A stretch of 38,068 nucleotides of DNA from a virus: the IMG/VR virus record IMGVR_UViG_3300024262_000104, positions 1 to 38,068 of that record, one strand, 5' to 3'. Under the pieces are notes generated by a model. That model saw only the letters and a list, made by a program, of their open reading frames with translations. It ran no database searches and was not told where the DNA came from. Shown piece by piece: positions 8,633 to 18,351 of this stretch. A program made the position numbers and the translations under genes. Numbering within the stretch: the first letter of the stretch is position 1; the number at the start of each line of letters is the position of its first letter.

Positions 8633-11600
8633 CTTCATATAGTTTAGTTAGAACAAATCCTAAGCTTACTTGTAATGTAAAAATTATAAGTAACGGTAAA
8701 GATATATATCTTGAATCTTTCAGTGCAAATAATAGATTAGCATCATCAACATTTAAAGCATTCAAAGTTGATGAAAATTCTACGTATGATAAAGATATAT
8801 ACAATTTCTTCAAACAAGGTACATTCCCAATTGATTTGGCATATGATGTGTTTAAAGAATTCTCTGATACATCAGTTTTAAATTCATTTGCCAATCAGTA
8901 TGAAATGTTTTATAATGCAGGTACTAGAGCAATTGCATCAGAATCTTATGTTGAAGATTTAGGTATATTATCGCCATTATGGTTAGATGAACAAATTCCA
9001 AATTATTTTGTAGTGTTTAGATTAAATGACCCGGTAGCAATTAACAATGTTAATGCAACATCAGAGAATGCAAACGAAGACTTAACACAAACACCAATCA
9101 ATTTTACAAAAAATGTTTTAGAAAATTGCACAGCAATAAAAACATTTGATTTAAGAGAATCTGCACCACTTGGTAAGTATATAAGAAATTATAGGAATCA
9201 AGAATCATTTCCAATATCACCGTTAACTACAACTTGGCGAAGAGATGAACCATTCTTATGGAATGGAATCTCATATAAGAATGGTGGGTTTGGTTCAGGT
9301 AGCGAATTTATATTTGATGATTTAGTAACCAAAGATGCTACAATTATACAAAATGAATATTTCTTGACTCAAGGATTTCAACGAAATGGAATCATATTAG
9401 CAAATTTATTAAATTTAGAATTTTTATTTACTGATGATAGTGCTGAAACATATACAACAAATAGATATTTTGGTTTATATGTAAACGAGGTTGAAGAAGG
9501 GTTATTTGATATTTCTGGTGATGGTTTTTATAGAGGAACTGAAAAAACACAGTTACCAAAAATTAAAAGTGTTAATGAAGTTTCAGAAGAACTTAATACA
9601 TCATTTGAATTGACAAACCCAAATGGGATTTTAGTTTATATTGACCCAAAAAGATCATCAACAATAACAGGATTCCCAACACCACAAAGAGTAAATGAAG
9701 TTGAAAGTATTTTTTATGTAAAAGACAAACTTGACAACTTTCATACAATTAAAAAAGGGGGAACATGGGAAAATAATCAACTTAGATTATTTGATAAAAA
9801 AATTGATATATCTTTACTAACAGGATTTAAACAGCCTGATACATTTGCAACTGCATTTGTCTTAAACAAAAAAGGTAATGCAATATCTTCATTTAAAGTA
9901 TTGGGTGAGATTGAAGATGGCGCAAAAATTACGTTTTATGATGGTGATAATTACGTTGGTGAAATTGCAGCAAATATAGAAACAACAAATGGTCCAGGTA
10001 GTAGTTTTGCACAATTCTTCAATCCTACAGGTACACCACAAGAAATAGTTAAAGCAATGTCAAATGCACTTAATCTTGGAATAAAGGAATCTATACGTTT
10101 TTTTAATGCAACATATGATAATGATACTTTATATGTAAGAAGTAGATTTTCAGGTAATAGATTTAATAGATTGAAATTTATTGTTAATTGGTTAGAATTT
10201 CCAAACTTTAATATAAAAACATTACCGATAACTTCAATAAATGAACCGGGTGCATATTTCATTGGTGGTAATGATGTTGAAAATAGTAGATTAAAAGTAA
10301 ATAATGGTGACCAAGATAGATTTAAGAAAGGTAACTATATCCAAACTAAAGGTGGGTTTACTGAAATTTTAGATAGCGTACCATATTTAGAAGAACCGAT
10401 ATATGATACAAGAAATAATATAATAGGTTATACTGACATTAATAAATATACAATCATTACATTAAATGACAATCAAGTAAATGTAACTAGAAATAATCAA
10501 GTTGCATTATATTCAGATTATAAACCTTCATTTGGTAGGTTTTCAATATTCCCTGTTCGTGATTTTGATTTTGATTTTTATAGTATAGTAAATAGCAATT
10601 TAGGTGAACTTGAATTTGAGGAAGAATATTATAACACGTTTGAAGATGGTACAGAACCATTAAAATATTTAGGTGTAAGCACAAATCCAAATATACGAGA
10701 ATTTTATGACAATGGTGGATTTGTAAAATTAATTGGACTAATTCGAGAAACTGAAGTTGACAATTCTTCTAATAAATCAATAATATCAGAATATCAACGT
10801 CTAGAAGAAAATTTCATAAAAGAACAATCAATTGCATCCAAAGTTGTTCCATATATCAATAAATGGGCATATGTTGAAGATGGTAAAAATGTTAGAAATT
10901 TACCATATAGATTAAACTTAAGTGAAGCATTTGGTAGAAATAATTTTGCACCATCAAAATGGACAATTGGTCAACAATCAGAAGGACTAAGTCATGAATG
11001 GTATTACTTATGTGAATTTCCAATATATTTTTCAAAAGATGCAATTGAAAATTCTTGGAGTTATGTTGATACAGCACCTAGAGATAATATTGAATTTAAC
11101 CAATTTACTGGTACACCATTTTCAGCTGGTACATTCCAAGACATAAATACAAATAATTTTGATAAGTATTTTATTATTGATAAGTTTGAGACAAATGGGA
11201 TAACAATAATTGATAAGCAATTGAGGTATGGTAGATTTAGGGGTGGTGATTCTGATAATTATGCAAGTACGTTTTTAAGAGGGGTGCGCATAATTGCAAA
11301 ACCTAAAGCTTTAGGTTCACAAAAATCAAATTATAATGCAAAGAAAATTGCATATGTAAAAAATGGTAGTTTAAATGATTATCGTTTTTCTGTAATGTTA
11401 ATTCCAAATAATGAAGAAAAACCAGAAACACAAATAAAATTTGTAAAAAACGATAAATGGAAAACTATCGTGATGCTTATTTTTATAACAATTAATAATG
11501 AATGTATAACAAATAAAAAACAATCAATTGATAGAACTTCATTATATGCAATTAAAAGTAACTTTACAACTGATGATACTTGTGCACCAATTAAAAATAC

Positions 11601-13230
11601 TGCAGGTGAATTTGAATTTAATAATGGTATAATGCAAGGTGCTATTTCATTTGCTCAGTCACAACCATCAACTGAGCCTAATGAAGTTGGTTTATTTAGA
11701 ATAAAAGGTACAACTGATATAAATGGAATCCCAACACTTTTTACAAAAAATATTCAAGTTCGTGTTGATGGTAATTATACACCAATTATTTTTAATGTAA
11801 ATGGTAAGGAATATAGAATTGAAGGCATTGTGAGAGTTTTAAGTGATGATGAATTATTAGCAAAAACAATCACTGAAGATGGGATTCCATTAATTATGCC
11901 TTCACCGTTCCCATCAATCATTGAACTAAGAAATGCAGAGTACTTTACCGAAGGTGGTGGATTTAATGAATTTGCATTGAGAATATCAAAAATTGGATTT
12001 GCATCTATATTTAATGATGTAAATCAAGGTGCACCAAATATCAAATACGAAACAATTGATATAAATGGTGAAAGAATTATTGATGCAAATTCATCAATTG
12101 CACAAACATTTTCAATTGAATTACGAGCACAAGATGATGTATTAAAATCAGTTTATTTAGGTGTATTGCCTGACCCAAATAAACCAACAGCTTTTAATTT
12201 AACTGATGTGATTGGTTATGAATTATCACTACAAAAGAGACCTAGGTTAACACCTATTGGTAGACATAGTGGTTTTTATGAACCATTGTCATTACCACTA
12301 TTTAAATTTAGGGACCCTTATTTAGAAATTGATTTTTCTAGAAACGTAACTGGAAGTACAGGTTCTAGTAATATAGTCGATGAATCATATAAACAAAAAG
12401 TATTAGAACTTACGCGTTATGCAAATACACAATTTTTTAGCAAAGGATTAGATTTTGGTATAATTAAAAATTTCTTTTATCATAAAGTAAATCAAGAAGA
12501 CCCTTCAAGTATTTTGGAGTTATCAACAGATAGTGCATTTTCAAGTTTATACCCTTTAATTAATGAAGTTGGTATTTCATTTAAAGATTATTATATATTT
12601 TCATCAAATTGGGAGGTAGGTTATTTTACGAAAAGTATTGATAAAACAGCAATTGCACCAGTTATTGGGACAAGATCCATGCTTGAAAAGAAATCATTCT
12701 TTGGTTCAAAATATTTGAAGGTACCACAAGAAATAAAATTAGAAACATTTGAATATTCAGACTTTATTAAAGGTGCAATACAACAACCTGATTTAGTACC
12801 CGGTACATTCATGGTAGTTGATAATTCCAATACAATTGATTTTTATATGTTCATTGAAAAACGATTAACTGAATTTTTGTTCCAACCAATCAAAAATGAA
12901 TTTATTAAATTTGTTAATCCTTTATATGGTTTTGGTGACGAACAAACTTTAAATGATGATGTTAATACATATATAAAAAATAATATTCTTAAATTATACA
13001 AAATTGCAAATGTTGAATTCTTTGTTAGATCTTTGCGTTTGGATATCCCAAATGATTATGAAACAGCAAAGTTAGATGACTTGAGTAAAATTAACGAGGG
13101 GTTATTAACGTCACAAGCATTTTCATCAAATATCACAAACACAAACCAATTTGATTTAAAACTAATATATAATAAAAGAGCAGGTTTTTCTGAATCGTTT
13201 GGGTTTAGTGTAACTTTAATCAAAAAATAA
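8608..13230 (+). CDS. Largest virion protein, probable tail/baseplate (1540 aa)
   Basis: This 1540-residue protein begins MVEKLLDKTSYSLVRTNPKL. The N-terminal 130 residues (NVKIISNGKDIYLESF, YNFFKQGTFPIDLAYDVF, LSPLWLDEQIPNYFVVFRL) resemble a conserved N-terminus I associate with very large structural proteins of Bacteroidota phages. The rest is a long series of beta-rich segments with Asn/Phe/Ile bias, and no enzyme motif is visible. The start codon lies inside the 8558-8632 inverted repeat, which suggests that its translation is controlled or delayed. The collagen-like fibre gene follows after 7 bases. Its exact place in the tail (wedge, spike or fibre) cannot be decided from sequence alone. 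Confidence 0.62.
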   Translation: MVEKLLDKTSYSLVRTNPKLTCNVKIISNGKDIYLESFSANNRLASSTFKAFKVDENSTYDKDIYNFFKQGTFPIDLAYDVFKEFSDTSVLNSFANQYEMFYNAGTRAIASESYVEDLGILSPLWLDEQIPNYFVVFRLNDPVAINNVNATSENANEDLTQTPINFTKNVLENCTAIKTFDLRESAPLGKYIRNYRNQESFPISPLTTTWRRDEPFLWNGISYKNGGFGSGSEFIFDDLVTKDATIIQNEYFLTQGFQRNGIILANLLNLEFLFTDDSAETYTTNRYFGLYVNEVEEGLFDISGDGFYRGTEKTQLPKIKSVNEVSEELNTSFELTNPNGILVYIDPKRSSTITGFPTPQRVNEVESIFYVKDKLDNFHTIKKGGTWENNQLRLFDKKIDISLLTGFKQPDTFATAFVLNKKGNAISSFKVLGEIEDGAKITFYDGDNYVGEIAANIETTNGPGSSFAQFFNPTGTPQEIVKAMSNALNLGIKESIRFFNATYDNDTLYVRSRFSGNRFNRLKFIVNWLEFPNFNIKTLPITSINEPGAYFIGGNDVENSRLKVNNGDQDRFKKGNYIQTKGGFTEILDSVPYLEEPIYDTRNNIIGYTDINKYTIITLNDNQVNVTRNNQVALYSDYKPSFGRFSIFPVRDFDFDFYSIVNSNLGELEFEEEYYNTFEDGTEPLKYLGVSTNPNIREFYDNGGFVKLIGLIRETEVDNSSNKSIISEYQRLEENFIKEQSIASKVVPYINKWAYVEDGKNVRNLPYRLNLSEAFGRNNFAPSKWTIGQQSEGLSHEWYYLCEFPIYFSKDAIENSWSYVDTAPRDNIEFNQFTGTPFSAGTFQDINTNNFDKYFIIDKFETNGITIIDKQLRYGRFRGGDSDNYASTFLRGVRIIAKPKALGSQKSNYNAKKIAYVKNGSLNDYRFSVMLIPNNEEKPETQIKFVKNDKWKTIVMLIFITINNECITNKKQSIDRTSLYAIKSNFTTDDTCAPIKNTAGEFEFNNGIMQGAISFAQSQPSTEPNEVGLFRIKGTTDINGIPTLFTKNIQVRVDGNYTPIIFNVNGKEYRIEGIVRVLSDDELLAKTITEDGIPLIMPSPFPSIIELRNAEYFTEGGGFNEFALRISKIGFASIFNDVNQGAPNIKYETIDINGERIIDANSSIAQTFSIELRAQDDVLKSVYLGVLPDPNKPTAFNLTDVIGYELSLQKRPRLTPIGRHSGFYEPLSLPLFKFRDPYLEIDFSRNVTGSTGSSNIVDESYKQKVLELTRYANTQFFSKGLDFGIIKNFFYHKVNQEDPSSILELSTDSAFSSLYPLINEVGISFKDYYIFSSNWEVGYFTKSIDKTAIAPVIGTRSMLEKKSFFGSKYLKVPQEIKLETFEYSDFIKGAIQQPDLVPGTFMVVDNSNTIDFYMFIEKRLTEFLFQPIKNEFIKFVNPLYGFGDEQTLNDDVNTYIKNNILKLYKIANVEFFVRSLRLDIPNDYETAKLDDLSKINEGLLTSQAFSSNITNTNQFDLKLIYNKRAGFSESFGFSVTLIKK

Positions 13231-13237
13231 AACATAG

Positions 13238-15388
13238 ATGCCTATAGTTATTAAGGAGCTGTTAGCAGCAGATACAATATCACAAGCAGCAGATAAAATC
13301 AATTTCAATTTTGACCAATTATTATTGAATGGTGGAGGTCCATTAGGCCCAATAGGTCCAATAGGTCCAATAGGTCCAATAGGTGGACGCGGTCAACGTG
13401 GTACGGTTTGGTTTGAAGATCCTAACATATTTCCTGGCACAAACCCAAATACTTTAATTATACCAAGTCTTGCTGAAGGTGACTCATATTTACAATCAAA
13501 TGGTACAGTTTGGACATATAATGGTACGATTTGGGTTGCAACAGTAATAAATTTAACTGGACCTTCAGGTTCAGTTGGAGCAGCTGCAGGATTAGGTTAT
13601 TTTGGGAATAATCCAGCAGCATCAATAACAGGTGAAAATGTTTTATATCCAACTGTTATGCCAGATGGTATATCAAGTGGTGCAACAATAGTAAATGAAG
13701 GTATTCCTGTCTTTATGGTTGGTGGGGTCGTAAGTATAACAACAAATGTCCCAACGATACCTTTCACTGATGCATATAAAATTAGTGATGCTTTAGCAAT
13801 ATCATTAACGAGTCAAGAATTAGCATTTTTTGTTCACCAAAAAAACTCTGCATCAAGAGGTATAATTCTTCATGGTGGAAATGATGGTACAGGTGAAAAT
13901 TATGAGCAGGCTGATTTAAACAATCTTTCACAAATTAAAGTTGGTTTGGATGATAGGTTGATTTTAGAAGTACCAAAGACCCCAACTAATACATTAAATT
14001 TAGATGATTTAATTGGGTTTAGAGTTGACACTATTAAAAAATCACAAACATTCAGAGCAGGTAAAGCAATAGTAATACAAACTGGTACAGATGCTACATC
14101 TTATAGTTTAGTTGGTGAAAATGACATGACAATAAATGTTAATGGTACATCAGCAAAATTTAGAGTTGCTATAGGAAGTGCAACAAGTTTTGGTGTAATG
14201 GAGTTGGGTGGTAATATTACGCTACCAAGTACTTTAACATTAACTGGTAGGTATTTAGTCAATACAGGTGAAATATATTTAGGTAGTAATGTTGGTACAC
14301 AAATTATATCAAACCAAAACATACAATTAACATCAAATGTTGGTAGTATAAATAATGTTGCAACTATTGGCAGTTTAAATAATACTGCAGGTGTGAATAT
14401 TATTAATACTGCGACAAATAACATAACAAATTCAGCTAAGGCGATTGGTTTTGGTGCAAATGTTATTTTGCCATCTCTTAACCCAGGTGATTTAAAAGGG
14501 AATGGTGTAATTATTGATTGGATTGCTGATAATACATCAAGAATGTATGGACAGAATTCAGTTACATTACAAACTGGCACAAATGGGTTAATTAATGTAT
14601 TAGCGCCTGGCACAGGGAACATTACAATTAATGGTGGGAGTGGTATAATTGATATTGATAGTAGAAGGTTTGATGTTAATATGACTGAAGATATATTAAT
14701 GAATGCACAAACAAGTATTTCATTAACCGCACAAACTAATGCAACAGTCACTTCAACAACAGGAAATATAACTATAAATGCAATAAATAATACAACAAAT
14801 GGTAGAGTATACATTGGTGGACAAGCACAACAACCAGTAAATTATGCATCAACATTATTATTCCCCCTACAATTTGAAGGTCATTTGACCGCTAGTGGGA
14901 AACATACGACACCAATAAGATTAACACCAAAAACATTAGCAGTTTTAAGTGGTACTGCAGTGTACCCAACTGGTTATATAACAAATGTACAGAGTACGTG
15001 TACTTTCAATTGGCAAAAAATTGGGTCAATTGTTAATGTACATGGATTTATAAATTTACTAGGTACATCAACTGGTCCAACTGCAACAGGTATTTTTGAA
15101 GTGCCCGTTCTTGGTACTATTGGTTCAAATATTGAAGATTTACATGGTACAGCAACTATATTTAGTAGTGAAGGGACATCAATAATACCAGGATTTATTG
15201 AATTAAACACTACAACTCCAGCATCTGAAGGTAAATATATTATAACCGTATTTTTAGGTGCAGCATATGGGAATAGTACTAAAGCAGATGGTTATGACAT
15301 CAAATTTGCACTAACAAATAATACAGTTGAAAGCAAAGTCATTAGAAGAGCAACAATAAAAGTTTCATTTAGTTACAGAATAAATTAA
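13238..15388 (+). CDS. Collagen-repeat tail fibre/adhesin-like protein (716 aa)
   Basis: The protein starts with a helical anchor (ISQAADKINFNFDQLLLNGG, about residues 15-34), followed by a short collagen-like run of G-P-x triplets (GPLGPIGPIGPIGPIG) and GGRGQRG up to about residue 55. The region from 60 to 600 is Gly/Thr/Asn/Ile-rich and probably forms beta-helix or stacked-sheet repeats. The C-terminal 110 residues look like a globular tip. An N-terminal anchor, a collagen stretch, a beta shaft and a tip is the usual layout of trimeric phage fibres that bind the host surface. It is the best candidate in this window for a receptor-binding or fibre protein. It has no capsid leader. Confidence 0.7.
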   Translation: MPIVIKELLAADTISQAADKINFNFDQLLLNGGGPLGPIGPIGPIGPIGGRGQRGTVWFEDPNIFPGTNPNTLIIPSLAEGDSYLQSNGTVWTYNGTIWVATVINLTGPSGSVGAAAGLGYFGNNPAASITGENVLYPTVMPDGISSGATIVNEGIPVFMVGGVVSITTNVPTIPFTDAYKISDALAISLTSQELAFFVHQKNSASRGIILHGGNDGTGENYEQADLNNLSQIKVGLDDRLILEVPKTPTNTLNLDDLIGFRVDTIKKSQTFRAGKAIVIQTGTDATSYSLVGENDMTINVNGTSAKFRVAIGSATSFGVMELGGNITLPSTLTLTGRYLVNTGEIYLGSNVGTQIISNQNIQLTSNVGSINNVATIGSLNNTAGVNIINTATNNITNSAKAIGFGANVILPSLNPGDLKGNGVIIDWIADNTSRMYGQNSVTLQTGTNGLINVLAPGTGNITINGGSGIIDIDSRRFDVNMTEDILMNAQTSISLTAQTNATVTSTTGNITINAINNTTNGRVYIGGQAQQPVNYASTLLFPLQFEGHLTASGKHTTPIRLTPKTLAVLSGTAVYPTGYITNVQSTCTFNWQKIGSIVNVHGFINLLGTSTGPTATGIFEVPVLGTIGSNIEDLHGTATIFSSEGTSIIPGFIELNTTTPASEGKYIITVFLGAAYGNSTKADGYDIKFALTNNTVESKVIRRATIKVSFSYRIN
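13340..13384 (+). repeat. 9-bp tandem repeat encoding Gly-Pro-Ile triplets
   Basis: Four perfect head-to-tail copies of CCAATAGGT (13349-13384) follow one degenerate copy CCATTAGGC (13340-13348). They encode the G-P-I collagen triplets of the fibre gene. Perfect identity at the DNA level suggests that the copy number changed recently by slippage, which would alter the length of the collagen hinge. Confidence 0.9.
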
Positions 15389-15392
15389 TAAT

Positions 15393-15632
15393 ATGCAATT
15401 AACACAGGAAGAAATTCAAAACTTACAAAATTTCATTAATAAATATAATGAAATTAACAACATGACAGATTTAATGCAAAAAAGTATTGAAAGTCTAGTT
15501 ATAAAAAGAGATTATCTCTTTGATGAATTACTTGAAATGAAAAAATCAGAAGAAATTTTTATGAGTAAATTAATTGAAAAATATGGAGCAAGTGAAATCA
15601 CCCCTAATAAATTATTAAATTATTTAAAATGA
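15393..15632 (+). CDS. Small coiled-coil protein (79 aa)
   Basis: A 79-residue, mostly helical protein. Leu/Ile/Met heptads run from about residue 5 to 65 (EEIQNLQNFINKYNEINNM, then IKRDYLFDELLEMKKSEEIF). It has no signal or membrane segment. It overlaps the next gene by ATGA (15629-15632), so it is probably translated together with the membrane-anchored spanin-like protein. Small coiled-coil chaperone, structural and lysis-accessory roles are all possible. I do not recognise the family. Confidence 0.6.
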   Translation: MQLTQEEIQNLQNFINKYNEINNMTDLMQKSIESLVIKRDYLFDELLEMKKSEEIFMSKLIEKYGASEITPNKLLNYLK

Positions 15633-16435
15633 TAACATTCAAACAAATACAAAACATAGTAACAAACCCAAAGATAATAAAACTAGGAATGTTATTTATA
15701 ATTGTTTTTTTAATATTTCTATTAGTTCACCAATGCGAGCGAAATTCAGATATTAAAAATAATGCAAAAAATGAAATAACTAGATTAAAAAATAATTTAG
15801 AAGCGAGTGATGATACTATAAAAAATTATAAGGATAAGTGGGGAAATTCTATTGGTGAAATTCAAGGGTTAACTTTAACGTTAGACGAATTAAAAAGTAA
15901 AGATAATACTATAATAATTGAAAAAAATAAAAAACCTGTTACTATAATTGAATATAGAACTAATATTATAGAAAAATTTACAAAGGTACCAATTTATATC
16001 AGAGATACAGTAATCATTCAAGATAGTTCTAAATTTGATTCTTCTGTAATGTTTGAAATTAATGATACTTTTGGTTTAAGTAATAGAAATATTTCTGTTG
16101 CGATTCCATATACAATTGATTCAACAATATTTTTTGGTAATGCTAATGTAAATTTAGAACAAAATATTTGGTTAAAGGCAGCAATTTATAAAGACCAAAA
16201 AACCAATAAAGTGTATGTTAAACTTGAATCAGATTATCCAGGTGTAACATTTAATAATGCAGAAGGTATTTTAATTGATAATTCATCAAAGGAATATAAA
16301 AAGTTTCAAATGAAAAATAGAAAGAGTTTTGGTATCGGTATAAATTTAGGTATAGGTTATGACCCATTGCATAATAATGTTGCACCTTATATTGGTATAG
16401 GAATTTCATATACACCAAAGTTTTTACAATGGTAA
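15629..16435 (+). CDS. Membrane-anchored spanin-like protein (268 aa)
   Basis: A short cytoplasmic N-terminus is followed by one hydrophobic segment at residues about 18-34 (LGMLFIIVFLIFLLV), then a charged coiled coil (about 40-95) and a beta-rich periplasmic part. The C-terminus (residues about 230-268) has alternating Gly/aromatic strands (FGIGINLGIGY, YIGIGISYTPKFLQW) that resemble outer-membrane-type strands. I associate this arrangement with spanin-like proteins of Bacteroidota phages, which would link the inner and outer membranes during lysis. It starts within the stop of the upstream coiled-coil gene. An alternative is a virion or periplasmic envelope factor. Confidence 0.55.
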   Translation: MITFKQIQNIVTNPKIIKLGMLFIIVFLIFLLVHQCERNSDIKNNAKNEITRLKNNLEASDDTIKNYKDKWGNSIGEIQGLTLTLDELKSKDNTIIIEKNKKPVTIIEYRTNIIEKFTKVPIYIRDTVIIQDSSKFDSSVMFEINDTFGLSNRNISVAIPYTIDSTIFFGNANVNLEQNIWLKAAIYKDQKTNKVYVKLESDYPGVTFNNAEGILIDNSSKEYKKFQMKNRKSFGIGINLGIGYDPLHNNVAPYIGIGISYTPKFLQW

Positions 16436-16476
16436 TTTATTTTAAAATTACAACAGTTAAAGATTGTAAGAAACGA

Positions 16477-16503
16477 ATAGAATCATAGAATCATAGAATC
16501 ATA
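16477..16503 (+). repeat. 8-bp tandem repeat in an intergenic gap
   Basis: ATAGAATC is repeated three times, plus a partial ATA, in the 99-base gap between the spanin-like gene and the next tagged gene. The rest of the gap is AT-rich with no ORF. The repeat could be simple slippage or a protein-binding array. Nothing else supports a function. Confidence 0.8.
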
Positions 16504-16534
16504 AACTAATATATAAATTAAAAAATAAATAAAC

Positions 16535-16954
16535 ATGCTAAAAAAATTTAATGAATTTTTAAACGAATCTATGAATAATGAGGTCATGGCTAACGTAGAT
16601 GATGTATTAAAGGTAGTTGATACTAATACTAAAATCATAGATAATAAAGTTAAACTATTTAAAAAATTATTAACTGACTTGGAATTTCAAAGAATGCCAA
16701 TTAGAACTATATATGGTACTAATGGTGGTTATGGTGGAGATAATAATTTTACAGAAGGTTTTCATCTTACATTTAAACTTACATTTCATCATGATACAAA
16801 TCTAAGAATTATAATTGATAACGTAAATAAATTAATTAAAAAATTAAAATTAGATGATATGATTATAGTTGATTGGACAAGGCAAAACGATGGGTTTGTA
16901 TTTAATATTCACCCTTCATTAAAACCATTTTTAATGCACCCTGATTATTCTTAA
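16535..16954 (+). CDS. Putative packaged protein with capsid-targeting leader (139 aa)
   Basis: The protein starts MLKKFNEFLNE followed by SMNNE, a compact version of the leader with an LNE/S cleavage-type site at residues 9-11. The remaining 128 residues are an alpha/beta protein with a Gly-rich turn (GTNGGYGGDNN, about residues 64-74) and a His/Asp segment (LTFHHDTNLRIIIDNVNKL). I do not recognise the fold. It sits between the lysis-type gene and the 455-aa virion gene. As with the other tagged genes, delivery inside the head is inferred from the leader. Confidence 0.66.
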   Translation: MLKKFNEFLNESMNNEVMANVDDVLKVVDTNTKIIDNKVKLFKKLLTDLEFQRMPIRTIYGTNGGYGGDNNFTEGFHLTFKLTFHHDTNLRIIIDNVNKLIKKLKLDDMIIVDWTRQNDGFVFNIHPSLKPFLMHPDYS

Positions 16955-16983
16955 AAAATATTAGCTTAAAATAAAATAGTTAA

Positions 16984-18351
16984 ATGCAATCATCAAGATT
17001 TATACAATTATCTTCACAAATTTTAGTGGAGTATATTTATACAGACCAAGCAAATCCAACGGAATTCAATACAGGAACATTTCCAATTGAAATTATGAGA
17101 GATGCTTATACTGGAGGTTCATATTTTTTTAATAGTGACACAGTTGCAACTACAATGGGTAATGAAAGAGATATTTCAGTTGCAGCAATAAATGCAAACA
17201 AAACAAAATATGCAAATCTTAATGTTGATGTTGGTGTACCATATAATGACTATGATTCTAATTTAACTGATACTGTAAATTTACCACAAGTATTTTCACC
17301 TAATTTAGATATAGCATATGATACTATCAAGGTTCATTTTATATCAGGTTTTTCATTTGAAAATTTTGATGGTATCATATTTAATGTTACTGTACCTAGA
17401 AGAGATAGTGTTGCTATTAATCTTTCATCTATAAATTTTACAAAAACTGATTCACCAGTTTTTAATCCTGACCCTTTTTTATTAGGTGATAAATTATATG
17501 CAACATATATTGAGTGGAGAGTACCTGCACTATTCTTTTTAAATAATACATTTTTTAAAAATGATCCAAATGGTTTAGCATATAGATTAACTGAGGGACA
17601 AGGTTTTTTATCAAATCCTCCTATTACTATTACTGCTTTAGGTATATACAAAACTACAATTGATAATTCTTATAGTTTATATGACGTGCAGGAAATAAAT
17701 TCTGCTAGTTTATTAAATCGAGACATTTTTGATTTATTATATGCTAAAGTCTATGAATCAAGTGCAGGTGATTATTTTGAATTAAGTGGTGAAGTTGAAG
17801 GTTCTACATTTGCAAATTTTATAGCACAATTAAATTCTTCAGGTGGAGATTATGTTGTATTTCATGACATCACAATCACGGAACAAATAGGTTTAGATTT
17901 TATTAGAACAAGTACACAAGTGTTTACACAAACAACAAATTTTGATGAACCTGTTTTTCTAAGACCTATAATTTTAAATAGTTCTATTGCTGTTTCATTT
18001 GCGATTAATTATGTATTGAGATTATATAATCGTGTTGATAATACACAAATTATAAAAAATGCAAGATTAGTTTCATTTGACACTAAAAAATATGGTAGAA
18101 GATTATTAAAAATTAATTTAGGTGTTATACCAACTGTCGCAAATGTATATAATAAAATATCCAATGATAATGGACAACAATTAATAGTCGGGAATAATAA
18201 CTCAGGTATAACTATAGCAGGCGAGACTTCTGATAATACTGAAGAAAAATTAGTTGTTAAAACACAATATGTTACATCATTTAGAGATAGAATAAATATT
18301 AAAGCAGCCATTGCTCCTGCGAAAATACAAAACATCAATAACAATGATTAA
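16984..18351 (+). CDS. Virion structural protein, probable baseplate/tail (455 aa)
   Basis: A 455-residue beta-rich protein without leader, signal or enzyme motif. N-terminal residues 1-20 (MQSSRFIQLSSQILVEYIYT) and the later FPIEIMRDAYTGGSYFFN segment look like a tail-protein start. The central part has long strands and Asn/Ser turns. The C-terminus becomes disordered and polar (NNNSGITIAGETSDNTEEK). It overlaps the next gene by 8 bases (18344-18351), and that gene in turn overlaps the tail-tube-like gene, so the three probably form one translational unit for a baseplate or neck subassembly. The exact T4 equivalent is not identifiable. Confidence 0.6.
   Translation: MQSSRFIQLSSQILVEYIYTDQANPTEFNTGTFPIEIMRDAYTGGSYFFNSDTVATTMGNERDISVAAINANKTKYANLNVDVGVPYNDYDSNLTDTVNLPQVFSPNLDIAYDTIKVHFISGFSFENFDGIIFNVTVPRRDSVAINLSSINFTKTDSPVFNPDPFLLGDKLYATYIEWRVPALFFLNNTFFKNDPNGLAYRLTEGQGFLSNPPITITALGIYKTTIDNSYSLYDVQEINSASLLNRDIFDLLYAKVYESSAGDYFELSGEVEGSTFANFIAQLNSSGGDYVVFHDITITEQIGLDFIRTSTQVFTQTTNFDEPVFLRPIILNSSIAVSFAINYVLRLYNRVDNTQIIKNARLVSFDTKKYGRRLLKINLGVIPTVANVYNKISNDNGQQLIVGNNNSGITIAGETSDNTEEKLVVKTQYVTSFRDRINIKAAIAPAKIQNINNND

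Noticed and set aside
14101-14814. Long reverse-strand open frame (237 codons) opposite the fibre gene
   Set aside because: It lies wholly inside the fibre gene. Its hydrophobic translation is what antisense of Asn/Thr/Gly-rich repeats gives, and all other genes are on the + strand.
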